From positions 1 to 20,672 of IMG/VR virus record IMGVR_UViG_3300011113_000381: a DNA stretch of 20,672 nucleotides; one strand, given 5' to 3'. This stretch comes from a virus. Below, piece after piece: positions 15,929-20,672 of the stretch. Position 1 is the stretch's first letter. Every line of letters begins with the position of its first letter. The position numbers and the translations under genes are program-made. Under the pieces are notes generated by a model that was given only the letters and a program-made list of their open reading frames with translations, was not told where the DNA came from and searched no databases.

Positions 15929-17035
15929 ATGTTTTTAGTTTATTCAGACAGCATACCCAACAAGATATACGATATAAACAGTGATGTTTCTGGTTTTAGT
16001 TCTGCGCAACAGTTTACTTCTGGGTTCCAACCTATAACTTCATTTTTTTCTTACCTTCAAGGATTAAGTGCATCTTGTCAATATCCTATTTCTGTGAACG
16101 AGCTGTTTCCTTATTGGTTGAGAATACAAGGGGCTTCGGGTTCTGCTTTAATTTCTTTAACAGAAGAATATTATCAGTGGCTTTCTTGTAATTCTACCGA
16201 CATACGAGATGTTAGTTTTTTAAAGATGGAAGATCTATTTGACGTTGCTAATGTTCCTGTAGAATTATTATCTAATTTAAGCAATACTTACGTTAATTCT
16301 TTGCCTCCATCACAAATATCTAACATATCTTCTCATAGTTTAAGAAATTTAATAGAAAATGTAAAAATAAATTTATACTCTAAAAAAGGAACATCATCTA
16401 GTGTTAAATATTTGATATCTACATTATTTGGATACGATGCATCCGAAGTTTCTGTTTCTTATCCTAAACGATTTGTTTTCAGATTAAATGGTGGTAATTT
16501 TTCATGGATGCAAGATAATCTGTCTGCTTCAGGAATTTATTCACCAATAACGACAAGCTTTTATCCACAACTCACCGGAAGTAGATTAAATTTTTCTGTT
16601 TTACAAGATGGAGATTTATGGCAAGAACACTCTTATGTTGTTAATGCTTCAGGATTAACAGCAGAATATTATGAAAATATAGTTAAACCCATATTACACC
16701 CTTCTGGCACAAAATATTTTTTAAATGTAAAACCAGAAATATTTAATGACGAATTTGGCGGATTTAATGCTACATCAGTCATAACAATATACGAAATTCC
16801 AAAAATAGAAAATTATGCAGGATATACTTTAGGATCAACACAAACTATAGGATACACTTTTGGGTGTATTTCAGGTTTAACCGCACCGTATTATGTGTTT
16901 CCATCATGGGATTTTGAAATTTCTGGTTATCCTGGGGTGTCTTTTGGAAATATATATATTGATGATTTCTTGCGTTTGTCACCTTTACAGGGCGGAACAT
17001 TTCCCAATGAAACAATTCCATTCTGTGATGTTTAA
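15929..17035 (+). CDS. 7: gp7-like / tail protein I-like baseplate wedge protein
   Basis: A 368-residue protein directly downstream of gp6. Residues 78-170 follow the pattern of gp7 N-terminal or phage tail protein I domains: LTEEYYQWLS, then LFDVANVPVELLSNLSNTYV, and LRNLIENVKINLYSKKGTSS, SVKYLISTLFGYD (residues 138-170), where a helix with L-x-x-x-Y-x-x-K-G-T precedes a helix with L-F. This segment in relatives attaches the wedge to gp6 and outer baseplate. The rest is beta-rich (Ser, Tyr, Gly, Asn) and ends GGTFPNETIPFCDV. T4 gp7 is 1032 residues, so this would be a reduced form as in marine T4-like phages. No Shine-Dalgarno is visible; the ATG follows ATAATATAAAA. The gp7 label is by domain pattern and context. 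Confidence 0.6.
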   Translation: MFLVYSDSIPNKIYDINSDVSGFSSAQQFTSGFQPITSFFSYLQGLSASCQYPISVNELFPYWLRIQGASGSALISLTEEYYQWLSCNSTDIRDVSFLKMEDLFDVANVPVELLSNLSNTYVNSLPPSQISNISSHSLRNLIENVKINLYSKKGTSSSVKYLISTLFGYDASEVSVSYPKRFVFRLNGGNFSWMQDNLSASGIYSPITTSFYPQLTGSRLNFSVLQDGDLWQEHSYVVNASGLTAEYYENIVKPILHPSGTKYFLNVKPEIFNDEFGGFNATSVITIYEIPKIENYAGYTLGSTQTIGYTFGCISGLTAPYYVFPSWDFEISGYPGVSFGNIYIDDFLRLSPLQGGTFPNETIPFCDV

Positions 17036-17055
17036 CTAATTAAATATATAAAGAT

Positions 17056-17751
17056 ATGCCAGTTCCTTCACCATTTAGCACCGGATTTCCTCTAAAAGAA
17101 GACCCTTTTAGAAGCAGAGTAGAAAGCCAAATCAATAATAATAAAAATTATTATGGTTTAGCTTTTAAAGCAGGATATCCACTGCAAGCATCAGAATTAA
17201 ACGAATTACAAGAAATTTTTTATGTTCAATCTACATTAAATAATTTGTTACCTACTCAAACAGGATGGACTGCAGGAACAGTTCCTTGGAATGGGTCAAC
17301 TCCTTTTACTCCCGGGCTAATCACATCTGCTGGTACTAATTCTATAACAGCAACTGCAGATGCAGGCTGGTATCTGGTAGAAAAAACCGATGTGAATGGC
17401 GGCTTGGGTGTTTGGGTGTACAATCCAACAGCAAAAACAATAATATCTGGATTTACTGGAGCTCCAGGAACTACCGGAGACTACGGAATAGTTGTAACTC
17501 CTATTATTATATATTGCACAACAAACAGTCCAGCAGGAGTAACACAAGATAGAACGCTTCAAGATTCTCACAACATGAATATTATTAATGGTCCATGTGG
17601 TGCGGATCGTCTAAAACTAGATATTATAAAATTTGGTTTAACTGCAGCAACAGGTAGTTATCTTGCACCAATATTTGCAGCAACTAAATCTGGAAACACT
17701 GCTTCTATTACTTTTAAAAATAACTTACTAATAAGAGGAGTATCGGTTTAA
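17056..17751 (+). CDS. Small fibre or baseplate-adaptor protein, DUF4815-like N terminus
   Basis: A 231-residue protein between the gp7-like gene and the long fibre. The N-terminal block YYGLAFKAGYPLQASELNEL then QEIFYVQSTLNNLLP resembles the F-x-P/A-G-x-x-L/V-Q-A-x-E-L-x-x-L-Q motif at the start of DUF4815-type phage virion proteins that attach fibres to the baseplate. The remainder (WTAGTVPWNGSTPFTPGLIT and onward) is Gly, Thr, Asn and Ile rich, beta-structured and fibre-like, with an internal FTGAPGTTGDYG turn-rich piece. A weak AAAG precedes the start. Alternative: a small independent fibre or a counterpart of T4 gp8-gp10 outer wedge proteins, though no direct match to those was seen. Confidence 0.6.
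   Translation: MPVPSPFSTGFPLKEDPFRSRVESQINNNKNYYGLAFKAGYPLQASELNELQEIFYVQSTLNNLLPTQTGWTAGTVPWNGSTPFTPGLITSAGTNSITATADAGWYLVEKTDVNGGLGVWVYNPTAKTIISGFTGAPGTTGDYGIVVTPIIIYCTTNSPAGVTQDRTLQDSHNMNIINGPCGADRLKLDIIKFGLTAATGSYLAPIFAATKSGNTASITFKNNLLIRGVSV
17736..17740 (+). promoter_or_regulatory. Ribosome binding site of the tail fibre
   Basis: AGGAG inside ATAAGAGGAG lies 14 bases before the ATG at 17755. It is one of the few strong Shine-Dalgarno sequences in the window; spacing is on the long side. It lies within the end of the upstream gene. Confidence 0.45.
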
Positions 17752-17754
17752 TCT

Positions 17755-20672
17755 ATGCCTATTAATCCACTAAACGGAACTGACACGTTTAAAACATGGT
17801 TTGATAAAACCAATGAGGTAATTTCTGCTGTAAATGGAATTACTGCACTTGGTATTAGTGGTGGAACAGGAATTAATGTAACTTTTTCTGGTATAACTGC
17901 AGTAATATCTAACACAGGAATTGTGTCCATAACTGCTGGAAGCACAGGTATTGGAGTATCTACAACTGCTGGTGTTTCTACTATAATAAACACAGGAGTC
18001 TGGACCGTAAACGGATCAACAGGAAACGTTATAGTAACAGGACTGAGCGGCGATATAGTTACTTCTTTTAATGGTAGAACTGGTGGTGTTACTGGTATAG
18101 TAGATATATTTGCAGGTTCTGGTTTAATAAAATCTGGATCACAAACATTTCCTATATTAACAAATTCCGGTGTTTTAACTTTTAATGGTTCTACTGGAAA
18201 TGTTTTTGGTGTAAATTCTGTAAACGGACTAACAGGAAGTTTAACTGTAACCGGTTTCACAGGAATTAGTGTGTCTTCTAATGCTAAAGGAATTACAATA
18301 TTTAACACTGGCGTTTGGAGTGTTAACGGTTCTACCGGAAATGTTGTTTTAGATCTTGGTGCTGCTGCGGCTGCAGTGGTGACTTCTTTTAACGGATTAA
18401 CAGGAGCAGTTTCAGGAATTTGTGGTGCTACATCTAATACTTTTACTGCTTTACAGACGTTTGGAGAAGGTGTAATTTCTTCTACTGATATTCGTGTAAA
18501 CGGTATCAGTATGGGTAAAGGTGGTGGAAATGTAGCTACTAATCTTGCTATTGGTATTGATGCATTAGGAGGAAACACTGGATTAGGTTTATTTAATACC
18601 GCAATAGGAAGTTATGTTCTTTCAAGCCAACCACTATCGGGAGACAGCAATGTTGGCGTCGGATATAGTTCTCTTCAAAATACTACTACCGGAACCAGTA
18701 ATACTGCTGTAGGACATGAAGCATTAGTTTTTAATAATTCAGGAAATTCTAATACTGCTATAGGTAGAAATGCTTTACGAAACGGCGCTTTAGGTAATCA
18801 AAATGTTGCTGTTGGTGCTGAAGCTATAATTTCACACCAAACAGGAAACGATAACGTAGGAATAGGAAGAAGAAGTTTTTATCAGTTAATATCATACGAT
18901 AATAATATTGCTGTTGGTTCTGAAGCAGGCCGATACGTTGGAACTGGTACTAGTCCATTAAACGCAGCAACAGGTAGCATTTTTATAGGATATCGAGCCC
19001 GTGGATCTACTAACAGTCAACAAAATGAAATTGTGATAGGCACAAACGCTTTAGGTCTGGGCTCTAACACTGCAGTTCTTGGAGCAACTTTACAACAAGC
19101 AGCCACAATTTACGGTCAATTAAATCTTCCTGCAGGATTGACAGCACGTGGAGCAACTTTTGGAAGTTTAGTTGTCACTGGAATAACAAACAATATTAGT
19201 GGAGTTCGTATAGGAAGAGGAACCACTGGTGGTGCAGCTTCTAATGTTTTTGTAGAACCCGCAACATCAAATAGCCGAGCATACGAGTCTTTAAAAACTG
19301 GCAACATTAATAATATAGTTTTTGGTGCTAGAAATTTACCACGATCTCACTTTGATCATACCGCATCATTAAACTTTACTACTATATTGGGAAGTATTAA
19401 TTTGACAGGATTAACTTCTGATATTTTAGATCCTAATGTGTCTCAGCATTCATATAATACTGCTGTAGGAAATGCTTTAGGTAATCATATTGTGGAAAGC
19501 AATCAAAATGTATTTTTTGGTTATTCTATTTTCGGAGAACCAACAATAGGTTCTCTCCCACAGTATTACAGTAATCATACGGGAAACGTTTACATTGGTA
19601 ATTTTATTGGTAGTATTTCCTATGCACCATACCTTTCTACTGGTAATGTTCTTCTAGGAAATTCTTTATTAACCTCACTTCTTAATACCAACAAATTAGT
19701 TAACAATATAGTAATAGGAAGTAATTCATTACCAGCAGGTTCTAACGTTGAAAACAGTATAGCTATAGGTTCTGAATTAGGACAAAGATCTGTTGGTAAT
19801 GTTTTTAAATCCATACTTATTGGTACTTGTGCTGGTGTTTATTTTGGCTCTGAAGATGGTGAATTCGAAGCAGATTTTAATGATTCTATTTTAATTGGAA
19901 ATAATACCAGATCTGGTCTAAACGTTAATTCACAAAATGAAATAGTAATAGGAACAGATGCTGTAGGATCAGGATCATATACAACAACAATAGGAAGTGA
20001 TGGTCAAGTTTCTGCACATATTTGGGGAGTGTTAAACACGCCAGACGGAATAAGTGCTTCCGGCTTAACTGTTTCTGGAAACATTATTAGTGTTGGAGCT
20101 GTTTCTATAGGAGGTGATGAAGGAAGTAATGTTTTAATAGGTGAAGCTGCACTTGCTAGTATTCAAGGTGGTTCAGAAAATATTGCTATTGGTAGTAGTG
20201 CGCTTGAATTCAACACTCAAGGATCTGAAAATCTGGCTATTGGTTCGTCAGCTTTAAGAAATAATACTGTCGGAAACCAAAATGTTGGAATTGGCGGTTC
20301 TGCCCTGTTTAACGGTATTCAAAGCAATAAAGTTATTGCATTAGGTTCACTCGCAGCATATAACTTGATTGGTGCTACAGGTAGTATTTTTATAGGCAGT
20401 GGTAGTAATCCTTTAAATAATAATAGTGGAACCAATGAAATAGTTATAGGAACGGATGCTGTAGGTCTAGGATCTAATACTGCTGTGTTGGGTGCTACAC
20501 TGCAACAATCTGCTACAATATACGGAAATCTGTTTCTTACAACCGTAGGTATATCCACAAGCGGTGGTGCAACATTCGGTGGAAACATTTCTGCTCCTAA
20601 TGTTGTGTACAGTATTAATAATCAATCAGGTAATTTAACTATTGCTGGTCTTGGTGGAGATCTGGTTACAAC
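17755..20672 (+). CDS. Long repetitive tail fibre protein, YadA-head-like repeats (3' partial)
   Basis: Frame is open from ATG 17755 to the end of the window: at least 972 residues, incomplete at the 3' end. Starting MPINPLNGTDTFKTWFDKTN, it resembles the N terminus of marine phage fibres that dock on the baseplate. Residues about 80-222 contain six spaced copies of a short turn motif of the type V-x-S/T-F/V-N-G-x-T-G-x-V (for example VTSFNGLTGAVSG). From residue 263 onward come many copies of a YadA/Hia head-like unit with consensus N-x-A-I-G-x-x-A-L, in two regular tandem blocks with exact 17-residue spacing and looser copies between. Three copies of a terminal module starting NEIVIGT begin at residues 424, 728 and 894. 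Such units fold as trimeric left-handed beta-rolls, so the protein should be a long trimeric receptor-binding fibre. The last visible residues (YSINNQSGNLTIAGLGGDLV) begin another NG-T/S-G style module, so the repeat pattern continues beyond the window. Confidence 0.9.
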   Translation, partial: MPINPLNGTDTFKTWFDKTNEVISAVNGITALGISGGTGINVTFSGITAVISNTGIVSITAGSTGIGVSTTAGVSTIINTGVWTVNGSTGNVIVTGLSGDIVTSFNGRTGGVTGIVDIFAGSGLIKSGSQTFPILTNSGVLTFNGSTGNVFGVNSVNGLTGSLTVTGFTGISVSSNAKGITIFNTGVWSVNGSTGNVVLDLGAAAAAVVTSFNGLTGAVSGICGATSNTFTALQTFGEGVISSTDIRVNGISMGKGGGNVATNLAIGIDALGGNTGLGLFNTAIGSYVLSSQPLSGDSNVGVGYSSLQNTTTGTSNTAVGHEALVFNNSGNSNTAIGRNALRNGALGNQNVAVGAEAIISHQTGNDNVGIGRRSFYQLISYDNNIAVGSEAGRYVGTGTSPLNAATGSIFIGYRARGSTNSQQNEIVIGTNALGLGSNTAVLGATLQQAATIYGQLNLPAGLTARGATFGSLVVTGITNNISGVRIGRGTTGGAASNVFVEPATSNSRAYESLKTGNINNIVFGARNLPRSHFDHTASLNFTTILGSINLTGLTSDILDPNVSQHSYNTAVGNALGNHIVESNQNVFFGYSIFGEPTIGSLPQYYSNHTGNVYIGNFIGSISYAPYLSTGNVLLGNSLLTSLLNTNKLVNNIVIGSNSLPAGSNVENSIAIGSELGQRSVGNVFKSILIGTCAGVYFGSEDGEFEADFNDSILIGNNTRSGLNVNSQNEIVIGTDAVGSGSYTTTIGSDGQVSAHIWGVLNTPDGISASGLTVSGNIISVGAVSIGGDEGSNVLIGEAALASIQGGSENIAIGSSALEFNTQGSENLAIGSSALRNNTVGNQNVGIGGSALFNGIQSNKVIALGSLAAYNLIGATGSIFIGSGSNPLNNNSGTNEIVIGTDAVGLGSNTAVLGATLQQSATIYGNLFLTTVGISTSGGATFGGNISAPNVVYSINNQSGNLTIAGLGGDLVT
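18649..18954 (+). repeat. Tandem 51-base coding repeat, block 1 (six units)
   Basis: Six consecutive 51-base units begin at 18649, 18700, 18751, 18802, 18853 and 18904. Each encodes 17 residues of the form N-x-A/G-V/I-G followed by 12 variable residues, for example NTAVGHEALVFNNSGNS and NTAIGRNALRNGALGNQ. The spacing is exact while DNA identity is moderate, so the repeat is held at protein level. Confidence 0.9.
19024..19128 (+). repeat. NEIVIGT terminal module, copy 1
   Basis: A 35-codon segment encoding NEIVIGTNALGLGSNTAVLG then ATLQQAATIYGQLNL. Thirty of the 35 residues are identical to the copy at 20434-20538, and a diverged copy starts at 19936. Each copy follows a block of N-x-A-I-G repeats and marks the end of one fibre segment. 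Confidence 0.88.
19936..20037 (+). repeat. NEIVIGT terminal module, copy 2 (diverged)
   Basis: Encodes NEIVIGTDAVGSGSYTTTIG then SDGQVSAHIWGVLN. The first eleven residues match copy 3 exactly; afterwards it diverges while keeping an I-x-G-x-L ending, so this junction has been remodelled relative to the other two copies. Confidence 0.7.
20128..20382 (+). repeat. Tandem 51-base coding repeat, block 2 (five units)
   Basis: Units begin at 20128, 20179, 20230, 20281 and 20332 with exact 51-base spacing and encode NVLIGEAALASIQGGSE, NIAIGSSALEFNTQGSE, NLAIGSSALRNNTVGNQ, NVGIGGSALFNGIQSNK and a degenerate fifth unit with VIALG in place of N-x-A-I-G. Same family as the block at 18649. Confidence 0.88.
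20434..20538 (+). repeat. NEIVIGT terminal module, copy 3
   Basis: Encodes NEIVIGTDAVGLGSNTAVLG then ATLQQSATIYGNLFL. It differs from the copy at 19024 by five residues but by many synonymous third-base changes, which points to old duplication with selection on the protein. Confidence 0.88.

Noticed and set aside
17748-18578. 276-residue open frame on the minus strand, opposite the tail fibre start
   Set aside because: Its Pro/Val/Thr-rich composition is what the complement of Gly/Asn/Thr repeat codons gives, and it has no family pattern. The plus-strand fibre frame is continuous across it.
18649-20382. Regular 51-base spacing that could suggest a CRISPR array or satellite DNA
   Set aside because: The period is a multiple of three, units vary at the DNA level and all are in frame with one long fibre gene. 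It is protein repeat, not repeat-spacer DNA.

Overview
The window is a contiguous structural and late-gene segment from a T4-like contractile-tailed phage (Caudoviricetes). The DNA is AT-rich, coding density is close to 100 percent, and neighbouring genes usually overlap or lie 1 to 25 bases apart. Several proteins match T4 head, baseplate and replication proteins: gp32, gp4, gp26, gp48, gp53, gp25 and gp6, with likely gp33, gp54 or gp19, gp27 and gp7 relatives. The low GC and the marine-style versions of gp33, gp26, the hub and the tail fibre suggest a cyanophage or pelagiphage-type myovirus. That host assignment is inference. No tRNA, integrase, IS element or CRISPR array was seen.

Layout. 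(1) Positions 1-3579, plus strand: the 3' part of a very large Cys-rich virion-type protein with RCC1-like blades. (2) 3576-5381, plus strand: a small coiled-coil and zinc-motif protein, a gp33-like late-transcription coactivator, and gp32 single-stranded DNA-binding protein behind its own probable promoter and strong ribosome binding site. A GC-rich bidirectional terminator (5382-5410) closes this unit. (3) 5409-7835, minus strand: gp4 head-completion protein, a tail-tube-fold protein (gp54/gp19 type), a gp26-family baseplate hub protein and an unknown Gly/Asn-rich protein, in that transcription order. (4) 7862 to the end, plus strand: the baseplate and fibre operon, in the order gp48, gp53, two proteins that together look like one gp27-type hub, gp25, gp6, a gp7-like wedge protein, a small fibre/adaptor-like protein and a long repetitive tail fibre that runs off the window.

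How the genes fit together: gp48 and the tube-fold protein would cap and start the tail tube on the hub (gp27-like pieces, gp26). gp53, gp25, gp6 and the gp7-like protein form the baseplate wedge. The last two genes supply fibre parts. gp4 finishes DNA-filled heads before tail joining. gp33 would couple late transcription of these genes to replication, in which gp32 takes part.

Most unusual points: gp53 is about three times its T4 length because it carries an inserted RCC1-like beta-propeller region; the 1192-residue Cys-rich upstream protein carries related blades; the hub protein appears split into two genes; gp32 has a codon usage unlike all its neighbours; and the tail fibre contains exact 51-base-period repeats coding for YadA-head-like units. 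No gene-free stretch longer than 50 bases was found.
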